Assembly (NCBI GenBank): GCA_037176905.1
Contig: JBBBWG010000082.1
Coordinates: 5,976-38,842, forward strand
Length of the DNA stretch: 32,867 nt
Direction: 5' to 3'
DNA from: Azolla pinnata
Taxonomy: Eukaryota; Streptophyta; Polypodiopsida; Salviniales; Salviniaceae
The notes under the pieces: generated by a model
What the model was told of the DNA's origin: nothing
What the model saw: only the letters and a program-made list of their open reading frames with translations
Databases searched by the model: none
Part shown: positions 1 to 10,401 of the stretch, in pieces
Layout: the number at the start of each line of letters is the position of its first letter
Position numbering within the stretch: the stretch's first letter is position 1
Translations under genes and position numbers: made by a program

Positions 1-481
1 TATGACTGTATATGACCCATTTACATGAGTATCCTAGATGATGTCTTCTAAGCCCAAATTTGGCATATTTGGCAAAAGGAAATTATCCAAAATAAAAGAT
101 AAAATGGGCTAAAGATTTTCTTAATAGAAATGAAAGGAAAACTAGAATAAATGAATTATATCATAAGTTACAAATGTGATAGGTTATAATAGTTCTACTC
201 GATGAGAAAAAGGTTATATGCTCAAGCTAGTTCTATCAATTATGGCCGATTAATGGTCATATTCACGCTCTCTCTTGTTAAAGTAATATTCGCATTCGTT
301 TATCAAGTGTTAAAGTATTATACTTGTAATATTCGCATTGGTTTATCATCCATATATTTACATTTGATATTTCCGGCAAATGAGAATATTACAATCAGTT
401 GTTATATTGGAGAAATTTTAGAATCAATGTTATGCTTTGTTTCTAAAGCATTTAATTTGATTTCTTCCATAGTTTTAGGTT
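1..481. other. AT-rich stretch with no recognised gene
   Basis: AT-rich sequence just downstream (in minus-strand sense) of the decayed transposase. The open frame on the plus strand from 202 to 513 has no recognisable motif and overlaps the transposase remnant, so it is not called. The stretch may be the rest of the same element, but no terminal inverted repeat was seen. Confidence 0.3.
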
Positions 482-1295
482 TCAGAGGTATTTCATACTA
501 TGCTTTGATTTGACTTCAAACTCTAGAAGATTTCTTTCCATTCTTTTGCTATTAGCTACAGTTGTTCGGCATAATTCCTTTGTTATTTGGTCACTACTAA
601 AGAGGTCATACTTGCTATAACTTGAAACATGTTGTAGCACCTTGCAAAGATTAAATGACGGAAATATTGAACTAGCGACTTTTGGACTAATCTTCCGAAG
701 AACTTGCATTGATGTTATATCTGATCTGTCCACACTTTGGGCATTCAGTTAGATCTAGGAATTCTCCTTGAAAGAGCACACAATCATTGATACATGTATG
801 GGTTCTCTGGTACTCAAGCCCATCCAACGTCATCATCTGCTTTCTTGTCTCATCATGCAAAGCTTGTAGACAATGGGGATCAGGTAATATCTTTCCCATT
901 AGACTGAAGAATGCATCTACACTCGCATTACTCTATCCATATGATGTTTAGAGATTCATGATCGGCATCGATGCTTGTAGCACTAAGAAGTTGGCTCCAT
1001 CATATAAAGGCGTTCTAGCAACATCTAATAGAATCGAGAAGTTCGAATTTAGGCTTTGTACTGAGTGACTTCTAGATCCTTGCCAATGTGCTGAACGATG
1101 CAGTTCTATCAAATCTTTCATTCGCTCATTTGCAACGTCGGAAGGATGACCGGTGTCTTGTTGTGCTAAATCCTCAAGATCCTCGATTACTTCATTACAT
1201 TGACATACATGCACCTCATTTGCATCAACCTCTGCCCTAACATGCTTGTAAAAGTTATGTAATAACCTTAGTGCCATAATATAGTGGTATATCAT
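482..1295 (-). pseudogene. Decayed CACTA (En/Spm)-type TNP2-like transposase
   Basis: Three minus-strand open blocks (1295-948, 899-687, 733-482) read in the order expected of a plant TNP2-type transposase N-terminal half. The middle block has the pattern H-T-C-x3-C, then FQGEFLDL, then ECPKCG (cysteines at residues 36, 40, 53 and 56 of that block). This matches the family hallmark C-x-N-D-C-x-L-[FY]-x3-E-[FY]-x-x-L-x-x-C-P-x-C-G. The first block ends with an S-I-L-L-D-like segment, and the third has R-K-I-S-P-K-V-A, like the R-K-x-[IP]-x-K-V stretch that follows the zinc-binding part. Stop codons fall between the blocks near 905-950, and the frame shifts near 690-730, so it cannot encode a full enzyme. 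Terminal CACTA repeats were not located. The family call rests on remembered motif structure, not a search. Confidence 0.72.
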
Positions 1296-1299
1296 GTGG

Positions 1300-1490
1300 T
1301 GGCTCCTCGGGTTTCCAACGGCCCCATTTGACTAAGTGATAATGCAAAACACGTCGGGTACACTAAAATCCCTTTCTGCACCAGTCACACCTACATCGAA
1401 TTATTCGAGCTCCCCATTGGCTGATGTGATTCTGGCGCAACTCTTTTGCATAAGTAAACGAGGACTTTGAGCTATTTTAAACCCAACCAG
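1300..1490. other. Spacer upstream of the transposase remnant, nothing recognised
   Basis: No open frame of note, RNA gene or repeat is visible here. It lies 5' of the minus-strand transposase remnant and could be the rest of its 5' region. Confidence 0.3.
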
Positions 1491-1705
1491 TATCCATTGC
1501 AACGAACGTCCGACAAACTTGCAGCAAACACGTGACAAATTTTGTTGCAAACTTGCGGCAAAAATCGCAATAAGGTCCTGGCTAGAGATGCAGCAAGATC
1601 ATGACAAAATTAGCAACAACTGTGCAGCTAAATAGGCAGCAACTACGTGGCAAAAAGTCTAGCAAATGAAGTAGTAAACTTAGCAGATAATCTCGCGGCC
1701 AATGA
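1490..1705. repeat. Cluster of GCAACAAA/GCAGCAAA-like words
   Basis: Dense, imperfect, irregularly spaced recurrences of words such as ttgcagcaaa, cgtgacaaa, ttgcggcaaa, gcagcaac and tagcaaat. A similar word set recurs at about 4520-4980. Such clusters resemble the subterminal repeat zones of CACTA elements, where short transposase-binding motifs recur near each end. That reading is inference, because no terminal CACTA sequence was found. Confidence 0.4.
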
Positions 1706-1719
1706 CAGAAAGAATTTGG

Positions 1720-2125
1720 GGTTTATCCCCCAATTTCGAACTCCTGCTTTTTTCCTACTCTTGCTTTCTTCCTGCTCCTCATGCTTTCGAACCCTACTCC
1801 TCTTGCTCCAATGTGTTATATGATGATGTTATTGCTCCTGCAACCCCCTTGGCTACTGCTGAACCCCCTTTTGGCTGCTCTTGTGACCCCCTAGGCTACT
1901 AGGTGAAGATTTTGGCTACTGCTCATGCAACCCTACACCGTAAACCCTAAACCCTTGGTTGCTACTCTTGCAACCGTAAACCCTTAGAATTTGGCTGCTG
2001 TTGCTATTGTTCCAACCCTCTCGTTGAAGCTGTTACTTCTCTCTTTGCTTAACTTGGTGCTCTTCTTGCTTTAGAATCTAAACCCCCTTCTGTCTTCTGC
2101 TCCTGCAATACCTTGCAAGGGTAAG
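1720..2125. repeat. Imperfect TTGGCTACTGCT / CAACCC-type repeats
   Basis: Irregular direct repeats built from ttggctactgct, ctcctgcaaccccc and gtaaaccctaaaccctt-like pieces. The plus-strand frame 1702-1902 is a by-product of this composition and has no family motif. Two short plant-telomere-like pieces (taaaccctaaaccctt) lie near 1940-1955. Confidence 0.4.
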
Positions 2126-3800
2126 TTTGAGAAATGAACTGAAATTTGGACAATGTCAGCTGAAATTTTGCATTCATTTGATCAATGTTAGCTAAAATCA
2201 CAGTCAATTTGATCAATGTCTAAAATCTCTACTTAAATATGTTTGAAATTAAAATTAATGTTCATTGAAATGTGTCCAAAACTTGAAATTTGTCACAAAT
2301 TTGTGAATTTGATACTACTTTCTTGAGCTTTTCAAATTTTGTTGAGATCGCACTAAAATCAAAAAGTGAATTTGTTGTAAAGCTGCATTTTGTTGTAGAT
2401 TTGCTGTAAATTTGCTATAAAGCTGAAATTTCGTTGAAATCCGAAATCAGACATCTAAAATCTAAAATTTTGTGAAATCTGAAATTTGTGCACTTGTGAA
2501 ATCTAAAATTTGAAATCTGAAATCCAAAATTTTTCTGAATTTGCTGAAATTTGAAATTTGTGAATTTGTTGAAATCACAATTTGCTGAAATTAGAATTTG
2601 TGAATCTACAGAAATCAGAAATTTGCTGAAATCAGAAATCGTTAGTAAATCAGAATTTGTGAATTTGATCAAATCACTCATTTGTGAATTTGCTAGAATT
2701 TACCCTTAATTTGTGACAATTTGTCAAAATTTGTTCAAATTTGTTAGAATTTGTTATAAATCCTCCAAATTTGCTCAAATTTGTCATAATTTGTCCAAAT
2801 TTATCAAAATTTTGTTACAAATTGAGAGACATTGTTACAATTTGTCCTCTATGTCAAACATTTGCTGAATTTGATAGAATTTGTTAGAAATTTGTCAAAA
2901 ATTATCACAATTTGTTCAAATTTGGTTGGTTTTGTTCAAATTTGTCAAATTTTGTTATTATTTGTCAAAATTTGCTTGTTATTGTTAGAATTTGTCAGAA
3001 TTTGCCAGAATCTTGTTAAATTTGTCCGAATTTGTTACAATTTGTCTGATTTTGGTAATTTGTTTGAATTTAATAATTTGTTCAAATTTGTCAAAATTTT
3101 GGAATATTGCCTAAATCTGTAATAATTTTGGTAATTTTGTGTATATCTATTATAAATTGTGTACATCTGTTATAATTTGTGTATATCTAAACCCTAAATT
3201 TTGGTAATTTATATAAATATGTTATAAATTTGTCAGAAATTGTTAGAATTAATTATTGGTAATTTGTCCGAATTTGTCTGAAGTTGTAAGAAATTGTTAA
3301 AAATTGTCACAAAACGTCAGAATTTATCAAAAATTGTCCAAATTTGTCTGAATTTGTCAAACATTGCCAGTATTTTTGTGAATTTGTCTGAATTTGTCCG
3401 AATTTGTTGGAATTTGTCAGCCTTTGTTACAATTTGTTAGAATGTGTCACAAAACGTCAGACACTTGTCCGAAATTGTACGAATTTGTCTCAATTTGTTA
3501 GAATTTGTCAAAAATTGCCAATATTTTTTAGAATTTGTTAGGAATGGTTAGAAATATGTCACAAAACGTCTAAATTTGTTAGAATTTGCAAAATTTGTTT
3601 CAAATTGTTAGAATCATTTACAATTTGTTGCTAGAATTTGTCTGAATTTTGGTAATTTGTTCAAATTTATCATGTTTTCTGAAATTTTCCTAAATCTGTA
3701 ATAATTCAGCTAATTTTATATACACCTGTTATAATTTTAGTAATTTGTATAAATATGTTATAATTTTGGAAATTAGGGTGTAGAGTTAATATTTTGCTAC
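2125..3800. repeat. Large degenerate AT-rich minisatellite of AATTTGT words
   Basis: About 1.7 kb made almost entirely of variants of aatttgt followed by 3-5 variable bases (for example gaatttgtcag, caaatttgtca, gaaatttgtga), spaced about 10-12 bp. Units are highly diverged and there is no clean long period. The left part (about 2280-2700) is richer in tgaaatttgaaatc variants, and the centre (2700-3600) in agaatttgtta variants. Open frames on both strands (2415-2681 minus, 2832-3122 plus) only translate the repeat and are not genes. Confidence 0.75.
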
Positions 3801-4510
3801 ATAGGTTATAATTTTGGATAATTAGAGCCCGAAATAGATAAATGATTTATAAATCGCCACTTCCTCCCAAACTAGATACTGAGTGACATGCATATCATAC
3901 TGCCATAAGAGAATGGTAGCATCAGATGTTAGTTCACTTTGGTGTTATGCCACTAACAAAGGAGATGGGTCCGTATATAGCATGACGTCTACCTCCGGTC
4001 CCACTAGTGAGGGGTTGGCTGATATGGTTTGATGCAAGCTTGGCTACCACTCCAAGTATAGTGACACTCTACACAGTTGGGAGCGTGCCCCTAGATGGGC
4101 CAACCTCATGAGATAGCCCACGAATTGTCATTCGACATGACGTGAAGCGTTATCGCTTGTCCACCGACTTGACTACAGGGAGCCTAACTATGTCTCCCCA
4201 TACACTCGGTCTCGAACCAACAACAGTCCATCCAGACCACCCTACGACTGACGTCCCCAAGATCAGCCGAGGCCTCATAAAGTTGCACGAGCCCCACCTC
4301 GAGCCACACCAGATCTCTTACCTCGGCTCATCTCATGTGCGAGTCCCTCCCATCGTTCGGGACATGGACGTGGACGTCGTGGGTGTTACAGACAAGATGA
4401 TGATGTGGACGAGAGCACCCACATCACACCTTTTGGACCTGATTGTGTTGCTTGTGACAATGTCGGTCGATCATTTTACACCCTCGACGACAATAGGGGG
4501 ATCATAACCG
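3801..4510. other. Non-satellite segment between two repeat zones, no recognised gene
   Basis: More balanced composition than its neighbours. A plus-strand frame of 121 codons (4142-4507) is present, but I recognise no domain, start context or splice partner. The segment sits between the AATTTGT array and the second GCAACAAA-like zone, so it may be internal sequence of a mobile element. Confidence 0.3.
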
Positions 4511-4519
4511 ATCACTCTT

Positions 4520-4985
4520 AGCTGCATCAAAATTGCAATTAATATCGCGTCAAATTAGCAGTAAACCTTGCATCACTTGTACAAAAACCCTCGCGTATAC
4601 AAATAAGAAACACAAGCGTCAAGTTTGCAATTAAATTCACGGTTACCGAGCAGATAATAGTGTGTCAATATAGCATTAAATATTGCGGTAAACTTGCAGC
4701 AAATCTTGTGTCAAATGTGACACTATAGTAAAATTTGTAGCAAATAAGCAATAAAACTTGCCTCAAGGAAGCAATAAAATTGGTGACAAACAAGCAATAA
4801 ATTTTTCATATATAAAATAACAAACTCACAATAAAATGTCTAGTAAACTTGCGGTAATTAAAATTCGAGAAATTTCGCAACAAATTTTGCAGCAATGCTC
4901 GCAATAATAAGTCAAGTAACTATTGCGATAAAGGTCGCAACAAAATTCGCAACAAATGCGTGACAAATTTTTTATGTCCTTTGTT
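4520..4985. repeat. Second cluster of GCAACAAA / TTGCAGCAAA-like words
   Basis: The words gcaataaa, ttgcagcaaa, cgcaacaaa, ttgcggtaa and gtgacaaat recur every 15-40 bp. They are the same kind as at 1490-1705. Just right of it (about 5088-5098) is tttagcgacaatt, a word often met at plant CACTA ends. Taken together this suggests a subterminal region, but without terminal inverted repeats it stays tentative. Confidence 0.4.
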
Positions 4986-4999
4986 GCAAATTTTACTGC

Positions 5000-6680
5000 A
5001 TTTTTTAATGAACTTTTGCTAAATAGATTTTAGCGGTTTAGAGTTTGAAGGAAATCGGTTATCAAAATATAAATGGTTGCAGGAAGATTTAGCGACAATT
5101 CTTCTTTTATACCCATTTGTAGAAAAGATCAACATTGTAACTATCCATTTGGTACAACAAGATTCAAAAATTTTAAAACTTTTACATTAGAAAAGCATGT
5201 TAAATGTGTGGTCTATCAAGATGACGTTTTATTAGAAAAATAATATACTATTTAAAAAATGAGATACAAATAGTATAGAAATATATGTTTTAAAGAAAAC
5301 AATTAATGCAAATCTAGTTATTGAGAGTTTATATAAATGTATATACTATACATCAAAAGAAGCTTTGATATTTCGTAAACTTGAAAGCCTTATTATAAGA
5401 TTATATAAGAGAATGTAATGTTAAAGGTCTGCCTCGTATACATAGTGATAATAAAGCTTGTACATATTTCTATTAATATTAGCAAGGTTTTAGATGTTAA
5501 GATCTATAATAGTGTGAGATGAGTTTATTGATATGAGCATTACCTCAAAGAACTTAGTGCTTTATGTTATCCTTGTGGAATGAATAAAAGTAAAATCTTT
5601 TGGCTTAGGATTACTCGAAGTACTAGAAGATGGTAAGAATGCGTACACAATAACCAAATAAATCTTAAATCTTTTAAGAAAATGAAAGTTAAATATAGAA
5701 ATGATAATAGGATGCGGTGGCATTGGAGTATCTGTCATGGTAGGAATGTTTAATAGTATTACTACTAAATTATCCATGACTCTTTATTTTTTTCTATTGT
5801 CTCTCATAGGGATCGATTCCTAAGTTACTTTCTTTTTTTACAGCTTTAGTTATTTCTCGTTCTTGACCCTATCCAAGTTGTTTTCTCCATCATTAACTTT
5901 ATTTAAGACTTTTTCTTTTTAAATCTTATTGACCCTATCGACACTTAAAAAGAGAGCTTAGCCTCACCAAATGTCTTAACAATGTATTAAAATCGTCACT
6001 TCTTGTTATGATCAAGTATTAGTGTCCTTAATGTGATTTTTCCCAAGTCTTATGATCAATTGTCTTCCACTTATTCTAATAAACTCAACCCTCCAAACAA
6101 GCTTTCATGTTAATCACAATTGCTATAAACTAGATCCTTGGGTCGACACAAGTTTTATTGGTGACATTTTTTGCTTGTGCTCCTAGCCAGAAGGAGAACA
6201 ATTGCACCACACAAGCATGTTGTGGCATTGGGTAGAGAATGTTAAGGAACACCGAGATAGATCGTATGCGGACTCTATAGAAATAATGTTGAAGGGTGGA
6301 AAACACTATGACAAAGATAGACAAAACATCTCTTTCTATTCTAACTGTTTCAAACTATTTACATTTCCTCAAAGTGATTTATATACAATTGGGCTAGGGT
6401 TTGTTTTGGCCCACCTTGTTTTACACTAGGGGCCAACCAATAATGTTATGGTATGCCCAAGAGACAGTGCAACCACACAATCAAATCAACAAACCCTTGA
6501 CATGAACCACAACTAAGAAAAAAAGAAGAAAGAAAGAAGGCAACAAACAAAAAGAATTGAACGCAAAAGAACCTTACTAATGATATAATGCGTCGTGCAT
6601 GCAAGAGTGTTTACCCCACAATGTGTGGCACTACAGGGTCAAAAGGTTTGGGGGTTGTAGAGGACCGAGCCATGCCCACC
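5000..6680. other. AT-rich intergenic or mobile-element-derived DNA
   Basis: No convincing coding signal. Small frames at 5562-5777 (minus), 6130-6324 (minus) and 6202-6429 (plus) lack recognisable motifs. The right-hand part lies downstream, in minus-strand sense, of the gypsy reverse-transcriptase remnant. It is where RNase H and integrase would be expected, but neither could be read. Confidence 0.3.
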
Positions 6681-6689
6681 TAGGCCATG

Positions 6690-7075
6690 GTTAACCATTC
6701 AACAAGCGGTGGTGACCATGTCTAGCTAGATTACGTTCATAAACGAAAGTAGAAAGGCATCAAAGACCATTTGTGTGTTTAACTTCTAATAGTCAATGCA
6801 GACGCGAATTTTGTTATTCTTCTTCGATACAACTAAGATAGGGTTAAACCATGTAGCCATTTTGATCGGATGAATGAAGCTTGCACCGAGTAGTTTATGG
6901 ATTTCTTCTTCAACCTTTACGGCGTAGTTACGATTTAAACAATATCGGTGTTGCTAGACCAATTTTATGTTGCTTTTTTATGTAATGTGGTGATGATAAT
7001 ACTACATGTCTAGCCTAAGCATGTCTGTGTCACACCATGCAAACACATCCTTGTACCATGGGAGAAGTGACATTG
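6690..7075 (-). pseudogene. Decayed Ty3/gypsy retrotransposon polyprotein fragment (protease-RT linker and N-terminal RT)
   Basis: Reading the minus strand from about 7060, a YKDVFAW segment followed by D-M-x-x-L-D matches the conserved stretch just before reverse transcriptase in plant gypsy elements. After two in-frame stops, the frame over about 6943-6785 gives VEEEIHKLL, then F-I-H-P, then W-x-x-P-I-L-V-V-x-K-K-x-x-K-x-R-V-C-I-D-Y. This is the classical gypsy RT entry region, ending where CIDYRDLN would be; a stop codon replaces the next residue. A weak continuation (ARHGHHRLLNG-like) runs to about 6690. The YxDD catalytic box is not seen. It is a broken, non-autonomous relic. Confidence 0.75.
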
Positions 7076-7209
7076 GGTAGCTGATTATTGAGACAATGGC
7101 TATAATGCTGACATAGTTAGTTTTCCCATTGTCGTGACTAGTTTTTTTGCTTTGGGTCGGCCAATAACAACAGCCAACATTGTTCCTATCATTATGGCTT
7201 AAAGCCATA

Positions 7210-8220
7210 CATTAACAATTCTTTTTCATGAAAGTTATAACGGATCTATTAATGATAAATGATATTAGAGAGAAGTGAATGATTTAAGGGTGATTAACCA
7301 CACCAATCACCCCCGAGCTAAAGATTGAAAAAGAAACCTAAGTACCACGTGTCCTATACCCTAGATAATTACCTTAAGTTATACCTTGAAAGCTAACGAG
7401 TATGGATCCAATAACTAGAAAGTCTAACCTCACCAAGAGAATTTTTATAACGTCTGAATATGACATAATGTAAGGTGGTAACTAATCTCTTTTATATAGG
7501 TTGAACTTGTAGGGCTCCCTGACCATTAGTTGTGTTTACTCGTGTCTAGTGACCATATTAGTCTATCCCCAATTCTAGGATAACCCATTTGTCACTTATC
7601 CTACCTTGAATAATTTAAATTAACCTTATAAGTTGGTTTCAAATTTTATGTCTATAACAAAAGCTTTTTTTTATTCTTAAATTTATATTCCATGACTTAT
7701 TACATAGTCGTCATTGTCTTTGGACATCGTTGTAAACATTAGGCAAGTGATGTGAGTTGTGCCAATTGATGTTGCCAGCTTGTTGCCTTGCCTTTTGGGG
7801 CAAATCTTTGAATGAATGGGTGATGATGTGAGTTATAGCCTTTAGGCAAGTGGTTTATAATCCAATCTTCAGGTAAACAATGATGTCCTTTAGGGCAAGC
7901 ATCGAGGCAAATTGCTCATAAGTTGTAGCCAATCGTGTTGCCACTGGGCATCAACCTATCCAGTGTCAGCCTTTGAGCATCAATGTATGCTTCAAGTGAG
8001 CGATGCTTGCTGCCACAAGTGCGCGCTGTCTTGAAAATCAACAAGCTAGATGTGTTGCTCTGTATGCTTTTGGCGGGTGATGCTAGTTGCAACATCAATT
8101 GTTAAGACGAGCCAACCAGATATACTAACTATTCATATGGGTTCAGCTGAAGTGGCACAATTGATCTACAGAGACTTCAGGCTCGAGTTTATCCATAGCA
8201 CAATCACATGTTGTAGCCTA
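7210..8220. other. Intergenic, probably retroelement-derived; weak local repeats
   Basis: No gene recognised. Between about 7740 and 8100 the words aggcaagtg.tgtgagtt and tgttgcc recur imperfectly, giving a loose tandem look. The small minus frame 7916-8098 has no motif. The gypsy remnant lies immediately to the left, so this could be its 5' region or LTR, but no LTR pair was found. Confidence 0.3.
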
Positions 8221-8226
8221 AAATGC

Positions 8227-8365
8227 TAAACCCTAAACCCCTAAAACCCTAAAACCCTAAACCCCTGAAACCCTAAACCCCTAAACCCTCCTAAACCCTA
8301 AAACCCTAAACCCCTGAAACCCTAAACCCCTAAACCCTCCTAAACCCTAAACCCTAAACCCCTAA
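8227..8365 (+). repeat. Degenerate interstitial telomeric-type repeat (CCCTAAA family)
   Basis: About 140 bp of ccctaaa, cccctaaa, ccctaaaa and cccctgaaa variants, the plant telomere heptamer with frequent one-base slippage. It contains an internal direct duplication of about 49 bp: the block starting at 8251 recurs from 8300. It lies about 950 bp before the start of the upstream ORF of the Pumilio gene. Confidence 0.85.
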
Positions 8366-9315
8366 GTAAAGAACATGGAAACAAATCTTATAAGCGGAGG
8401 GCCGTCAGAATTAACGACCCACTAACGGCGGGGGAAAAGCAAAACCCTAGATGGAAAAAATAAAAAACAAATAAGTTCGATGAAAAACAACACAAAATCA
8501 CGTGATAGAATCCGAGCCGTCCGTTTTCTATGGAGATCCCACGGTCCACGGTACGGATTGCATCTATCAAAAATTTTACCTAGCCCTATTTTTTGTTTTT
8601 ACTCCCCCTCTTCCTTTTTAAAAAAAATTAATTAAATGATTTCTTTTTTAGGCTTGAAATCCCCACTTATTATTGTTTTTTTTGTTCTCTAGTTTTTGTT
8701 TTTTCTTATTCCTTTACATTTCAATTATGGTTCTTCTTCCATAATAAATATGCTTAAAAAATCCCCCCTTTCCAACTAATCAATCAATTAATTGCTTAAT
8801 CAAATTGTGTTAATAGTTCTTAAACTTCCCCAAATTGTGATCAATAAATAGCTTTTTTTTTTGTCCCCCCCCCAAATTTCTTTTCACAGTTAATTAATCA
8901 ATGAAATATGTTGCAGTTTGCTGCATATTATTCCCTTCTTATTTTTGCAAGTTCTCTTCTTTTAAAAATCTGTTCCCTTTTAATGAAATTATTGTTCCTG
9001 TTTTTTTGTTCTTCTTTTAAATATCTGCTGCTTATATTTATCTTGTATGAGTTCTAATTTCTTAACTTTGCTTTTTTGTTTTGGTTTGTTTTGGTTTTCC
9101 TCTTTTTGATGGGTAAAATAACATTTTGTTTCCTTTTTCAAAAATAAATAAATAAATAAATAAATTTCCATGGGCTTATTTTTTATATATATATATATAT
9201 AATATTCTTCTTCTTCTTCTTCTTCTTCTTCTTCTTTTCCTTCTGCAGAACAGGGGTTTTGTGCAGAAAAGACCTGCTCCATCTTCTTCTCCAGAAAGAC
9301 CTGAATGATTCCGCC
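8366..9315 (+). promoter_or_regulatory. Presumed promoter and 5' leader region of the Pumilio gene
   Basis: AT- and pyrimidine-rich, with poly-T tracts, a C-run near 8866-8874, a TA run (about 9185-9201) and a TTC/CTT microsatellite (about 9205-9240). TATA-like words such as caataaatagc occur near 8841 but cannot be assigned to a start site. There is no coding signal. The transcription start is inferred to lie left of 9316, because exonic leader sequence with a strong start codon begins there. Confidence 0.4.
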
Positions 9316-9908
9316 ATGGCCGCAGATGAAGAAGAAACGGGTATGCTCTCTCTCTCTCACTCCCTCTCCCTCTCCGTCTCCGTCTCTGTCTCTCTGTGTT
9401 TTCAGTAACCGTACTCATGCTCGATTCAGTGAAGCATCTTGAATTCTCTTGCTCCTTCAGCTTCTGCTGAAATCCCTCGAGAATGCAGCGTTCCAGTGCT
9501 TTTGTTGCCGGCGGGAAACTAACACCGATGTTTTTTTTTCCCTCTTCTGACGCGAATAATCGCCCCTTCTCGCTCGCCTCCCTCCGTGCCGCACCATATA
9601 GCATGACTGACTCAGAACAGATGTATGTATTCTTCCTGATTTGGGAAATCGAACTCGGGATGGCGATTCACTCCCTCCCCCCCCCCCCCTCCTTCTCATG
9701 CCTGACCCCAATTCCAGCTTCCGAGTGCATATTCACGTACAATTTGGCTGGGAATCCAGCTCTTTTATGTCTACTGTTCCCAAAGAAGGACCGGATTAAC
9801 AATTATAAGTTTTCTTTACATTTGTTTTGCTGGTATGTAGCATATGGATGTTAGGCTATGCAATGTTGTGCTGTGCTGTGTTGTGTGCGTGTATATTTAT
9901 GTTTGTAA

Positions 9909-9953
<45 letters not shown>

Positions 9954-10352
9954 TTGTTGGGTTGTGTGTGTGAGTGTGTATTTCTGTGTGATGTATATGT
10001 GGGTACATATACATGGATTGTAATGTCTCTGGAATAGATAGAATCTATGCCCTTCTATAGATCTACCTACCTACCTACCTATACATGTATGCATTGTGAT
10101 GTGATATCTATATGTGATTTATGATGTGATTTATATCTGTGTGTGTCTTTCCTTGTGTATGTATATATCTGTATGTCTTGTATGTATAGAAGAGGTTCCA
10201 GCCACGCTTTGAAGTATGTCGTGCATCTGCGAGAACGATCTCCAACCTTTTCTCTCTTCATTGCAGTGAAACGAGGTCGCTTGCCTGGCCACGAACCTAT
10301 GGGCCCGAAGAAGAAAAACGGTGGAATTACACTTGCCAAGATGCTTGCTTGA
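9316..10352 (+). CDS. Candidate spliced upstream ORF (36 aa) in the Pumilio leader
   Basis: An ATG at 9316 lies in ccgccATGGc, close to the ideal plant/animal start context. Codons run from 9316 to 9340 (MAADEEET plus one base), followed by a gtatgc donor at 9341. An acceptor with a good pyrimidine tract (tttctctcttcattgcag) ends at 10266. Joining 9316-9340 to 10267-10352 keeps the frame (junction codon GTG) and stops at TGA 10350-10352, giving 36 residues. The peptide is acidic at the N-terminus and basic later (KRGR, GPKKKN). The main Pumilio start is 50 nt after this stop. I do not recognise the peptide family. It could be a regulatory uORF, an independent micropeptide, or chance. If the intron is retained, the frame instead closes at a TAA near 9405. 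Splicing is inferred from sequence only. Confidence 0.45.
9341..10266 (+). other. Putative 5'UTR intron of the Pumilio gene, rich in simple repeats
   Basis: Donor gtatgc and acceptor ttgcag give a 926-nt intron. It holds a CT-rich start, a C-run (about 9678-9690), a long TG run (about 9913-9951), CTAC repeats (about 10061-10080) and a segment (9990-10135) duplicated in a later intron of the same gene. A perfect TGTATATA, the sequence its own protein would be expected to bind as RNA, lies at 10160-10167. Confidence 0.45.
9990..10135 (+). repeat. Dispersed repeat, copy A (5' leader intron)
   Basis: Starts gatgtatatgt, then tacatatacatggattgt, ggaatagata, aatct, tctacctacc, gtgatatct and tttatgatg in order. 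The same order of words recurs at 14688-14813 in intron 7 of the same gene, with scattered substitutions and small indels. Confidence 0.7.
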
Positions 10353-10401
10353 TGATGGAAATGGTGAGTGCATGAGCTTTTGAGGGTGGGTTCAAAGGAG
10401 G

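Noticed and set aside
2415..3122. Open frames inside the AATTTGT array on both strands
   Set aside because: They exist only because the repeat lacks stops in certain phases.
4142..4507. 121-codon frame in the repeat-rich left region
   Set aside because: No family motif or start context; it probably lies within a mobile element.
9483..9854. 123-codon plus-strand frame and overlapping minus frames near 9.0-9.8 kb
   Set aside because: They fall in the putative leader intron and in pyrimidine-rich simple sequence, with no motifs.
10364..10369. Good GTGAGT donor just after the uORF stop
   Set aside because: No acceptor lies close enough to leave the Pumilio start intact, and the N-terminal protein sequence from 10402 fits the family, so it is probably unused.
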